DNA of 64,000 nt from Sphaerisporangium sp. (lineage in GTDB: Bacteria > Actinomycetota > Actinomycetes > Streptosporangiales > Streptosporangiaceae), in NCBI GenBank assembly GCA_025964675.1, contig JAOPYI010000146.1, positions 1 through 64,000 of the forward strand. The letters run 5' to 3'. Position 1 is the first letter of the stretch; every line of letters starts with the position of its first letter. Made by a program: the position numbers and the translations under genes. Positions 53,761 through 61,045 of this stretch are shown one piece after another. The notes beneath the pieces are model-generated. The model ran no database searches and was not told where the DNA came from. It saw nothing but the letters and a program-made list of their open reading frames with translations.

Positions 53761-54875
53761 CCCCTCACGTCGAGGTCGCCGTCGTCGGCGCGGGCCTCAT
53801 GGGTTCCGCCACCGCCTGGCAGCTCGCGCGGCGCGGCCGTACGGTGGCGCTGATCGAGGCGTACGGCATCGGCCACCGCCATGGAAGCTCGCACGGCAGC
53901 TCCCGCATCTACCGGCGCGCCTACGCCGACCCCTTGTACGTCGAGCTGACGGGGCGGGCGAAGGCGTGCTGGCGCGAGCTCGAGGACGACACCGGCACCG
54001 CTCTGCTGCGCACGACCGGCGGCCTCGACCTCGGCGCGCGGCGCGACCCGGAAGGGCTGGCGGGGATCCTGGGCGCGGCCGGTGTGCCCTACGAACTCCT
54101 GACCGCCGGCGCCGCCGCCGAACGCTGGCCGCACATGCGTTTCGCCGGTCCGGCTCTGTACCACCCTGAGGCGGGCGTGGTCGACGCCGACGCCACGGTG
54201 GCGGCGAGCGCGCGCCGCGCCGCCGATCTCGGTGCCGAGGTTCTCACCGGCACGCGGGTCGACGGCATCGAGGTACGCGGCGACGGGCGGGCGTCGCTGC
54301 GTACGAGCGACGGCGCGGAACTGCTCGCGGACACCGTCGTGGTCGCGGCCGGGGCGTGGCTGCCGGAGCTTGCCGAGACCATCGGCCTTCCCCTCGGCCT
54401 GCCACCGCTGAGCGTCACCCAGCAGCAGGTGTTCCACTTCCGGCAGCGCGACCCGGACCTGGCCTGGCCGATCCTGGTCTCCAAGGAGGAGTCGCAGATC
54501 TTCGGCCTGCCCTCCGGCCGCGATGGCGGGCCGGCGCCCGCGTTCAAGGTCGCCCAGCACGACGGCGGCACCCTCACGACCGCCGCCACCCGTAGCGGCG
54601 TCGTGGACCCGGCCGCGCGGGACAGGGTCGGGTCCTGGGTGGCGCGGTGGCTACCCGGCCTCGATCCGGTGCCCGTCGCCGAGGCGACCTGCCTCTACAC
54701 CACGACCCCTGACGAGGACTTCATCCTGGACCGGGCCGGCCCGATCGTGGTGGCCTCCCCGTGCTCGGGCCACGGCGCCAAATTCGCCCCGCTCATCGGC
54801 CGGATGGCCGCCGAGCTCGCCCTGGGCGAGGCCGAGCCGCACCCGCGCTTCGCCCTGCGGCGCAGGGTTTCGTGA
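53757..54875 (+). CDS. FAD-dependent oxidase, monomeric sarcosine oxidase (SolA/MSOX) type
   Basis: A 372-residue amine oxidase. GAGLMG (11-16) binds ADP of FAD, RHGSSHGSSRIYR (41-53) is the MSOX-type arginine/serine loop, CLYTTTPDEDF holds Cys312 at the position of the covalent FAD cysteine, and PCSGHGAKFAP is the conserved C-terminal FAD loop. It should oxidise an N-methyl amine of an amino acid to formaldehyde and H2O2. Because it is coupled by GTGA overlap to the N-methylglutamate-synthase-like genes, N-methylglutamate is the logical substrate; sarcosine is the alternative. Confidence 0.86.
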   Translation: MTPHVEVAVVGAGLMGSATAWQLARRGRTVALIEAYGIGHRHGSSHGSSRIYRRAYADPLYVELTGRAKACWRELEDDTGTALLRTTGGLDLGARRDPEGLAGILGAAGVPYELLTAGAAAERWPHMRFAGPALYHPEAGVVDADATVAASARRAADLGAEVLTGTRVDGIEVRGDGRASLRTSDGAELLADTVVVAAGAWLPELAETIGLPLGLPPLSVTQQQVFHFRQRDPDLAWPILVSKEESQIFGLPSGRDGGPAPAFKVAQHDGGTLTTAATRSGVVDPAARDRVGSWVARWLPGLDPVPVAEATCLYTTTPDEDFILDRAGPIVVASPCSGHGAKFAPLIGRMAAELALGEAEPHPRFALRRRVS

Positions 54876-54927
54876 TGCTGGGGCCGGCAGGCGTCTCTTG
54901 AGGGGAGACGCGATCGAATCCGGCAGA

Positions 54928-55590
54928 ATGAGCGGCATGGCCACCGATCACGAGTCAAACGACCGTGCCGCCGACCTGCCGGAGGAGATGAATCCCGGCC
55001 GGTCGCGCGAACCGGTGGATCTGGAGGCCGGCATCGCCCGCCAGGTGCGGCGATACCGGAACGCGGCCGGGCTGTCGGTAGGCGAGATGGCCGCCCGTGT
55101 CGGCATTTCCAAGGCCATGCTGTCCAAGATCGAGAACGCTCAGACCTCCTGCAGCCTCGCCACCCTCGGCCGCCTCGCCACCGGCCTCGACGTCCCGGTC
55201 ACCGCCCTGTTCCGCGGCGTCGACGCCGAGCGCGAGGCGGTCTACGTCCCGGCCGGACACGGTGCGCGGATCGTCCGCCGCGGCAGCCGCGTCGGCCACC
55301 TGTACGAACTGCTCGGCGCCTTGCGCGGCCCCCACAAGCGCATGGAGGCCGTGCTGGTCACCCTCACCGAGTCCAGCGAGGTCTTCCCCCTCTTCCAGCA
55401 CCCCGGCACCGAGCTGATCTACATGCTCGAAGGCACCATGGTCTACGGGCACGGCGAGGCCCAGTACACGTTGCGTCCCGGCGACGCTCTCCAACTCGAC
55501 GGCGAGGGCACCCACGGTCCGCAGGAACTGCTGGAACTGCCCATCCGCTTCCTGTCGGTCACCGCCTACGGAGACCACACCAGCGAGTGA
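54928..55590 (+). CDS. XRE-family regulator with cupin domain
   Basis: A 220-residue regulator. The helix-turn-helix spans about 35-90 (GLSVGEMAARVGISKAMLSKIE), followed by a linker and a cupin domain from about 145 (PGTELIYMLEGTMVYG, LRPGDALQLDGEGTHGP). XRE-cupin proteins commonly control amine and amino-acid catabolism operons such as this one. ATG 54928 or 54937; the ribosome site is poor for both. It is last in the operon, 52 bp after the oxidase. Confidence 0.85.
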   Translation: MSGMATDHESNDRAADLPEEMNPGRSREPVDLEAGIARQVRRYRNAAGLSVGEMAARVGISKAMLSKIENAQTSCSLATLGRLATGLDVPVTALFRGVDAEREAVYVPAGHGARIVRRGSRVGHLYELLGALRGPHKRMEAVLVTLTESSEVFPLFQHPGTELIYMLEGTMVYGHGEAQYTLRPGDALQLDGEGTHGPQELLELPIRFLSVTAYGDHTSE

Positions 55591-55734
55591 CGCGATGCCG
55601 GGTCTACGCGGCCGGCAGCCGGCGATACGGGGCCCGAGCGGCTCGTAGTTCGGCACGGGTCGGCGGTCTTGATCTCAACACCCTCCGGGAGTTCCGGGCA
55701 TTCGTTTGTCGAGGCCGGCTCAGGAAAGTGCGCT

Positions 55735-56643
55735 TCAACAGATCTCGCCGAGGATGCGGGTGAGGGCCTTCCTAGTGTCGGTGACCGGGACGGCGTCGAT
55801 GCACAGGCGTTCCATGACCGCCTGGTAGCGGTCCAGGTCGTCGCGCTTGTCGAGGTAGATGGCGCTGGTGAGCTGCTCCAGGTACACCACGTCGGGCAGG
55901 TCGCGCTCGGAGAACCGCAGGATGCTGAACGGCCCGCCCGCCGCCGCGTGCCCGCCGGCGCTGAACGGCATCACCTGCACGGTTACGTTGGGGTACGCGA
56001 TGGTGTCGATGAGGTGCCTGATCTGGGCCCGCATCACCTCGACGCCGCCGAGGGGGCGCCGAAGGGCCGCCTCGTCGACCACGGCCCACAGATGGGGGGC
56101 GTTGAGCCTGCCGAGCAGCTTCTGCCGGGCCATCCGCAGGTCGACCCGCCGCTGGATCTCGTCCTCGGTGCCGCCGGGGTGCCCGAGCAGGACGACCGCG
56201 CGGGCGTACGCCTCCGTCTGGAGCAGGCCGGGGATGAACTGGACCTCGTAGCTGCGGATGCGGGTGGCGGCCTCTTCAAGGCCGACGTACGCCTCGAACC
56301 AGTTCGGCAGGACGTCGTCGTAGTTGTGCCACCAGCCGGGGCGGTTGGCCTGCGCCACGAGGCCCAGCAGGGACTCGCGCTCGCTCTCCTCGGTCACGCC
56401 GTAGAGGGTCAGCAGGTCGGCGACGTCCCGCGACCGGAAGCTGACCCGCCCGAGCTCCATTCGACTGATCTTGGAATGCGAGGCGCGGATGGAGTGCCCG
56501 GCCGCTTCGAGGGTGATGCCGCGACTCTCCCGGAGCCGGCGGAGCTGGGACCCCAGAAGGATGCGCAGGACGGTCGAGCTGCCGCGTTCCCGGGCCATCA
56601 TGTTGAGCGGGGTCTCGTCCCCTTCAGCCCGGGCTGTGATCAT
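55735..56643 (-). CDS. Scr1/WhiJ-type helix-turn-helix regulator (DUF5753)
   Basis: A 302-residue protein: an XRE helix-turn-helix at about 30-90 (LGSQLRRLRESRGITLEAAGHSI, then ASHSKISRMELGR), followed by the DUF5753 effector region with WWHNYDDVLPNWFEAYVGLE and QFIPGLLQTEAYARAV. This architecture is found in hundreds of actinomycete copies linked to DUF397 and HATPase genes and to development and antibiotic control. AAGGA lies six bases before the ATG. It is directly downstream of the DUF397 gene. Confidence 0.88.
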   Translation of the reverse strand: MITARAEGDETPLNMMARERGSSTVLRILLGSQLRRLRESRGITLEAAGHSIRASHSKISRMELGRVSFRSRDVADLLTLYGVTEESERESLLGLVAQANRPGWWHNYDDVLPNWFEAYVGLEEAATRIRSYEVQFIPGLLQTEAYARAVVLLGHPGGTEDEIQRRVDLRMARQKLLGRLNAPHLWAVVDEAALRRPLGGVEVMRAQIRHLIDTIAYPNVTVQVMPFSAGGHAAAGGPFSILRFSERDLPDVVYLEQLTSAIYLDKRDDLDRYQAVMERLCIDAVPVTDTRKALTRILGEIC

Positions 56644-56670
56644 GGCACGTCCTTAGAACAGCGGTGTCTC

Positions 56671-56692
56671 ACTTCTCGCGTCACAGAGAAGT
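56671..56692. promoter_or_regulatory. Inverted repeat upstream of the HTH gene
   Basis: Perfect 7-bp arms ACTTCTC / GAGAAGT with an 8-base spacer, 28 bases before the start of the DUF5753 regulator gene. Position and geometry suit an autoregulatory operator. Confidence 0.4.
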
Positions 56693-56741
56693 TCACGATA
56701 CCCCCGGCGTTCTAATCCGGATATACCCCAACATCACCCTT

Positions 56742-56770
56742 AGGCTACGATTTTAAACCCTCCGTAGCCT
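56742..56770 (-). terminator. Hairpin after DUF397 gene
   Basis: Arms AGGCTACG / CGTAGCCT (8 bp) enclose a 13-base loop that, on the minus strand, contains GGAGGG. It starts 10 bases after the DUF397 stop. It could be a weak terminator or an attenuator between DUF397 and the HTH gene. Confidence 0.4.
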
Positions 56771-56779
56771 GGAAATCCG

Positions 56780-57016
56780 TTAAAATGCCAGGTCATCGAA
56801 GTCGCCGTTCTTCGCGCCCTGGATAAAGGCGGCAATTTCGCCTCGACTGTAAACCAGTGCCGGACCGCCCGGATGCCGGGAGTTGCGTACGGCGACACCG
56901 CCGTCCGGCAGCGGGGCCAACTCGACGCAGTTGCCGCTCGGGTTGCTGTAGGAGCTCTTCCTCCAGCGCGCTCCCGCAAGGCCGGACACGGCCATGCCGT
57001 TGGAGATCTCGTCCAT
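56780..57016 (-). CDS. DUF397 small protein
   Basis: A 78-residue DUF397 protein with the family core WRKSSYSNPSGNCVELA, then VAVRNSRHPGGPALVYSRGEIAAFI. DUF397 proteins are partners of Scr1/WhiJ-type regulators, which this one precedes on the same strand (136-bp gap). GAGG close to the ATG serves as ribosome site. Likely a modulator that binds the HTH protein. Confidence 0.88.
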   Translation of the reverse strand: MDEISNGMAVSGLAGARWRKSSYSNPSGNCVELAPLPDGGVAVRNSRHPGGPALVYSRGEIAAFIQGAKNGDFDDLAF

Positions 57017-57138
57017 CTCGCCTCTTCACACATCCCCGAAAAGCGACGAACACCCAGGTCCGTCTCTGTAGGCCCCTCACCACGGCGAGGCCCCCCAAGG
57101 GAACTTCCAACCTCAAGCGTCAGCATACCTCTGTGCGT

Positions 57139-57167
57139 TTGCACGTGCATCGGTACTTGCACCTGCA
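57139..57167. repeat. Two direct repeats TTGCACSTGCA in the divergent promoter region
   Basis: TTGCACGTGCA (57139-57149) and TTGCACCTGCA (57157-57167) are spaced 18 bp start to start, in the gap between the DUF397 gene and the HATPase gene. A repeat spacing near two helical turns suggests a binding site for a dimeric regulator such as the neighbouring HTH protein. Confidence 0.5.
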
Positions 57168-57184
57168 CACCAAAAGGGGGCAAT

Positions 57185-57268
57185 ATGGGCAAGCAGTTCA
57201 ACTCAATGCTGTATCGACCTAACCTCACAGGGCTCGCCAATGACTGGGTACGGGACACAACGGACTAA
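57185..57268 (+). CDS. 27-codon frame with strong ribosome site
   Basis: A short frame starting MGKQFNSMLYRPN, preceded by AAGGGGG at ideal spacing, the best ribosome site in this gap. It ends inside the start of the HATPase gene in another frame. It may be a leader that couples translation to the HATPase, whose own ribosome site is weak, or a small unrecognised protein. Confidence 0.4.
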   Translation: MGKQFNSMLYRPNLTGLANDWVRDTTD

Positions 57269-57824
57269 ACCCACTCGAGTGGGGGACGACAGGTGGGAAG
57301 GCTGGCTTGCGGCACTCGACCGCGTCGTGTCCCCCTCCGGTGCCTGGACGGTCGGCGGCGGTGAGGAGAACCCCGAGCGGTTACAGCTGGCGTTATGTGA
57401 GCTCCGTCACGACCCGTACGCCGCACGCACCGCACGCCGGTTCACGACGACCACCCTGGTGAGCTGGGGACTGGCCGAGCTTCTCGACGACGCCGAGTTG
57501 GTCATAGGGGAGCTGGTGATCAACGCCTTGCGGCACGGGATGAGCAGCCGCGCCGCCGTGTTCTCCGGCCACCCCGTCAGGATCATCCTCGCCCTGACCG
57601 GCGAGTCTCTCATATGCGTCGTCACCGACCCCAGCGACGAGTGCCCGACGCCGCGCGATCCCGACTTCGGCGCCGAGGGCGGACGCGGCCTGCAGGTGGT
57701 CGCGGGAGTCAGCCACCGATGGGGATGGGCCCCACTGGGCTCCCCAGGCAAGGCGGTCTGGGCCGGTTTCACACTGCCGGGCAGTACGCCAAGCCCGGTG
57801 CGGCATCTGGAGATATGCCATTAG
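57240..57824 (+). CDS. HATPase (RsbW/SpoIIAB-like anti-sigma kinase-type) protein
   Basis: A 194-residue protein with a GHKL ATPase domain from about 60. The N-box is in ELVIGELVINALRHG (Glu91, Asn95), the G1 region in CVVTDPSDECPT, and the G2 glycines in GGRGLQVVAG. It belongs to the third member of the HTH/DUF397/HATPase triad (abaA-like). It carries two TTA leucine codons (57381 and 57393), rare in such genomes and read by the bldA tRNA in Streptomyces. The start at 57240 is uncertain; GTG 57279 is possible. Confidence 0.82.
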   Translation: MTGYGTQRTKPTRVGDDRWEGWLAALDRVVSPSGAWTVGGGEENPERLQLALCELRHDPYAARTARRFTTTTLVSWGLAELLDDAELVIGELVINALRHGMSSRAAVFSGHPVRIILALTGESLICVVTDPSDECPTPRDPDFGAEGGRGLQVVAGVSHRWGWAPLGSPGKAVWAGFTLPGSTPSPVRHLEICH

Positions 57825-58151
57825 CAATAAGCCGTTTTAACCCCGTTACAAAGGTTGCCAGCCGACGCTTTCCGGAATACGGATATCGTGTCCCAAGCCG
57901 GCGTTAGCATGGGATTCAGCGGAACGGGCCGCCCGAACCTCTCGGATCCCACGACCCCAATGAAGCCCGCACGCACGACTGCTTCATAGGCGGCAAGGCG
58001 AATCCGGCAGCCGGGCGCAAGGACGCCTGTGCGCTCTCCCGTGCCTCCGGGCCGCGGCGGCTGAGACCCCGCGCCCGGCCTCGAGCATCCCCAGGTCACA
58101 GGCGTACCCTGGCCAGGAACGGCATCGGTCGTCGCACCTGATGGAGTCGAG
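57825..58151. other. Intergenic region before MFS exporter
   Basis: About 327 bases between two plus-strand genes with no supported gene. A loose inverted repeat CCAGG / CCTGG near 58092-58114 may be part of the exporter promoter region. No terminator-like stem was found for the HATPase gene. Confidence 0.4.
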
Positions 58152-59429
58152 ATGCCCGCCACCACCACCGTCAGCGCCCCCAGGGCGACAGGCCCCTCGC
58201 CCCTGCTGATCGCCGTGCTCGCCCTGCTGTCGGCGTTCCCGCCGTTCGCCACCGACATGTACGTGCCGGGCTTCGTTCCCATCGCGCGCGACCTGCGCGC
58301 CTCCGCCACGGGCGTGCAGCTCACGATCACCGCGTTCCTGCTGGGGATGGCGGCCGGCCAGTTGGCGCTCGGGCCGATGTCCGACCGCTTCGGCCGCCGC
58401 ACACCGCTGCTCGCCTGCCTGGCCGTCTCCACGGTGACGGGGGCCCTGTGCGCCCTCGCCCCCGCCTTGGGGGTGCTGGTCACCTTGCGGTTCGTCCAGG
58501 GGTTCGCGGGATCGGCCGGCGTCGTCATCAGCCGCGCCATCGTCACCGACACGGCCAGGGGCCGGGAGGCCGCCCGCGTGTTCACCATACTCATGGGCGT
58601 ACTCGGCGCCGCCCCCGTCGTGGCCCCGCTCGCCGGCGGCGTCCTCGTCGGCTCGGTCGGCTGGCGCGCCGTCTTCTGGGCGCTCGCGCTGCTGTCGCTG
58701 CTGATGTTCCTGGCCGCCTTGGTCGCCGTGCCCGAAACCCTGCCCGAGCATCGCCGTCGCGCAGGAAGCCTCGCGGAGACCGTACGGACCTCCCGCGCCC
58801 TGCTTCTCGACCGGCCCTACCTCGGCTACACCCTGGCCTTCACCTTCGCCTTCGGCGCCCTCATGGCGTACGTCGGCGGGTCGCCGTTCGTGCTGCGGAA
58901 CCTCTTCGGCCTGTCCACGGCGACCTTCTCGCTCGCGTTCGCGGTCAACGCGCTCGGGCTGCTCGTCGTCAGCACGGTCAACGCCAGGCTCGTGTACCGC
59001 TTCTCGCCGCACCGGCTCCTGCAGGTCGGGCTCGCCGTGCTCTTCGTGGCCGCCGCCGCGCTGTGCGTGCTGGCCGTGACCGGATCGCTGTCTGTCGTCG
59101 CCTGCGTCCTCCTGCTGTTCGCCGCCGTCGCCTCCCTCGGGCTGGTGCTCGGCAACGCGAGCGCCCTCGCCCTCGCGCGCGCCCCGCACGCCGCCGGGAC
59201 CGCCTCGGCGCTCTTGGGCACCCTGCAGTTCACCTTCGGCGCGATCGTGGCACCGCTGTCCGGGCTGCGCGGCGACCGCAGCGCCGTGCCCATGGCCCTG
59301 GTGATGGACGGCTGCGCGGTGCTCGCGGTGCTGATCCTCGCACTCACCCGCGACGCCCTGAAGGTGACCCCGCGCGAGCGGATGAATGCCGAACGTATCG
59401 GCATGAGGTCTTGCGATCAACCCAAGTGA
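58152..59429 (+). CDS. MFS drug exporter, Bcr/CflA type
   Basis: A 425-residue, 12-segment exporter. FPPFATDMYVPGFVPIARDL in the first helix and loop is characteristic of the Bcr/CflA branch, with MSDRFGRRTPLL (motif A) next and RAIVTDTARGREAARVF in helix 4-5. It should pump out a drug or metabolite with proton antiport. GGAG lies five bases before the ATG. No regulator is adjacent. Confidence 0.87.
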   Translation: MPATTTVSAPRATGPSPLLIAVLALLSAFPPFATDMYVPGFVPIARDLRASATGVQLTITAFLLGMAAGQLALGPMSDRFGRRTPLLACLAVSTVTGALCALAPALGVLVTLRFVQGFAGSAGVVISRAIVTDTARGREAARVFTILMGVLGAAPVVAPLAGGVLVGSVGWRAVFWALALLSLLMFLAALVAVPETLPEHRRRAGSLAETVRTSRALLLDRPYLGYTLAFTFAFGALMAYVGGSPFVLRNLFGLSTATFSLAFAVNALGLLVVSTVNARLVYRFSPHRLLQVGLAVLFVAAAALCVLAVTGSLSVVACVLLLFAAVASLGLVLGNASALALARAPHAAGTASALLGTLQFTFGAIVAPLSGLRGDRSAVPMALVMDGCAVLAVLILALTRDALKVTPRERMNAERIGMRSCDQPK

Positions 59430-59479
59430 CGCTCCACACTCGAATCGGGCGACGCCCTGTCACAAGGTGCGCCCGGGGG

Positions 59480-59932
59480 GTGGTCCTGGTGCATGACGGT
59501 TTCAGCACTCGTGAGACCTGGCCGTTCGAATGTCCTCGTTGCCTGATGATCTGGGAAGAGGATTACGTCGTCCGCCATCTGAGCGACAGTCACGGCAACG
59601 ACGTCGACGTCTGGTTTCACGCCGAGCTCCACGTGCAGCCACCGTGGTCGGGCGCCCGCTGCCCGGCATGCGGTGACTTCGGGGTGAAGACCTTCCCCCG
59701 GGGCTATCTCTCCCGGCATCCGGAGATACGGCCCCCGGTGCCCGTACGCCCGGCGGCGCCCGACCCGGCGCCCGTGGCGGGGGACGTCGAGGTGACGCCC
59801 GTCCCGGTGCCCCGGCAGCGGGCACTCATCTCCCAGCTGAGGACCCACGCGCTGCTCTACACCGTGATCGGGCTCTCGATCCTGCTCTTCGCGAGCTTCG
59901 AGGTCCTGAGGGTCACGCACCCTGTGCACTGA
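59480..59932 (+). CDS. Zinc-finger-like protein with C-terminal membrane segment
   Basis: A 150-residue orphan. CPRC (18-21) with His33 and His38 forms a C2H2-like set, CPAC (61-64) adds a second Cys pair, a Pro/Ala-rich linker follows (about 84-112), and residues 124-143 form one hydrophobic helix near the C-terminus. It looks like a cytoplasmic zinc-binding head on a membrane anchor. GTG 59480 or 59489 could start it. Not recognised beyond this; function unknown. Confidence 0.6.
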   Translation: MVLVHDGFSTRETWPFECPRCLMIWEEDYVVRHLSDSHGNDVDVWFHAELHVQPPWSGARCPACGDFGVKTFPRGYLSRHPEIRPPVPVRPAAPDPAPVAGDVEVTPVPVPRQRALISQLRTHALLYTVIGLSILLFASFEVLRVTHPVH

Positions 59933-60157
59933 GACCTCCGCCGCCGCGGCGGCCCCGGGCGAAAAAAGTTTACGGGTTTCGGCCGGGCACATGTCAGCGG
60001 TCGGCCACGGCGCGGCAGGGACGGCGGACTCGTGGGCCATGCCATGATCTCGAATGATTACGGACCGTTGGTACCGTCCACTTGTCCGCGACTGAATATG
60101 TCAGTGATCTCATGGAAGCCGGAACGGTCTCGGTCCGCGCGTCAACGCGAATCAGAC

Positions 60158-60185
60158 TTAACTTTTGCCGCATACCCCGTAAAAT
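60158..60185 (+). promoter_or_regulatory. Candidate promoter for the CbiX-like gene
   Basis: TTAACT and TAAAAT are separated by 16 bases, ending 8 bases before the proposed GTG start. The -10 is good, the -35 only partial. If correct, the transcript would be almost leaderless. Confidence 0.3.
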
Positions 60186-60193
60186 CCGCCGAT

Positions 60194-61039
60194 GTGAACG
60201 ATGGTCATCACGCTCCACAGGAGCTTCCGGTCCGCGAACGCTCGTTCCGGACCAGCTCCGGCCGGCACCGGCGGCCGGTGCCCGCGCAGCTGCCTCCGGA
60301 CGCGCCGGCGCTCGTACTGGCCGCGCCCGGCACCGGCGGCGACATCGCCGCGGCCATCAAGACCATTGTCTGCGTCGACCATCCGCAACTCGACGTGCGC
60401 CTCGTCCACCTCGGCGACAGCAAGACCAGCCTGGCCGAGACGCTGACGGAATGCGCCGCCGACCGTCCCAAGGACTCGCCGGCGGCCATCGTCGTCCCCC
60501 TCGTGACCGGGCCGCACCAGCAGGTCTACCGCGCCATCCGGGAGGCCGTGGCCGACAGCGACGTCATGACGACCATCGCCGACCCGCTCGGGCCGCACCC
60601 GCTGCTCGCCGAGGCTCTGCACGTCAAGCTGTCCGAAAGCGGCCTCGCGCGTGCCGACCGCATGCGCCTGTTCAACATCGCGGCTCCGGTGGACGGGATC
60701 ATCGTCGCCACCGTCGGCGGGCAGGAGGCCGTACGGGCCGCGGACGCCACGGTCGTCCTGCTGGCGGCCCGGCTCACGCTGCCGGTGGTGGCCGCCTCGC
60801 TTGACGCCTCGCCGGGCGTAGGGGACGCCGCCCAGCGGCTGCGCAACATCGGCGCCTCACGCCTGGCCCTGGCACCGTTCCTCATCGGCCCCGAGATCGA
60901 CATCCACAAGATCACGGCGGCGGCCGAGGCCGTCGGCGCGGGATGCGCGGAGCCTCTCGGCGCCCACAGCGCGGTCGCGCAGCTCGTCGCCCTGAGCTAC
61001 GGAAGCTCCCTCACCAGCGTCGACCCCGACAACTCATAA
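60194..61039 (+). CDS. CbiX/sirohydrochlorin-chelatase-like protein
   Basis: A 281-residue two-lobed protein of the CbiX-like chelatase type. The first lobe has ALVLAAPGTGGD and VVPLVTGPHQQVYRAI, the second PLGPHPLLAEALHVKL, IVATVGGQEAVRAA and RLALAPFLIGPEIDIHKI. His residues typical of cobalt/iron insertion (PHQQ, LGPHP) are present. GTG 60194 is the best start by homology-style reasoning; no clear ribosome site is seen. No other corrin or siroheme genes are adjacent, so the true substrate is open. Confidence 0.7.
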   Translation: MNDGHHAPQELPVRERSFRTSSGRHRRPVPAQLPPDAPALVLAAPGTGGDIAAAIKTIVCVDHPQLDVRLVHLGDSKTSLAETLTECAADRPKDSPAAIVVPLVTGPHQQVYRAIREAVADSDVMTTIADPLGPHPLLAEALHVKLSESGLARADRMRLFNIAAPVDGIIVATVGGQEAVRAADATVVLLAARLTLPVVAASLDASPGVGDAAQRLRNIGASRLALAPFLIGPEIDIHKITAAAEAVGAGCAEPLGAHSAVAQLVALSYGSSLTSVDPDNS

Positions 61040-61045
61040 GCCGGA

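Noticed and set aside
58448-59479. Upstream extension of the zinc-finger orphan by about 340 codons
   Set aside because: This part is another frame of the MFS exporter gene with Arg/Pro-rich composition; only the last 150 codons are protein-like.
59938-59954. GC-only palindrome followed by a run of A
   Set aside because: The A-run is on the wrong side for an intrinsic terminator on either strand; it has no loop and may be chance.
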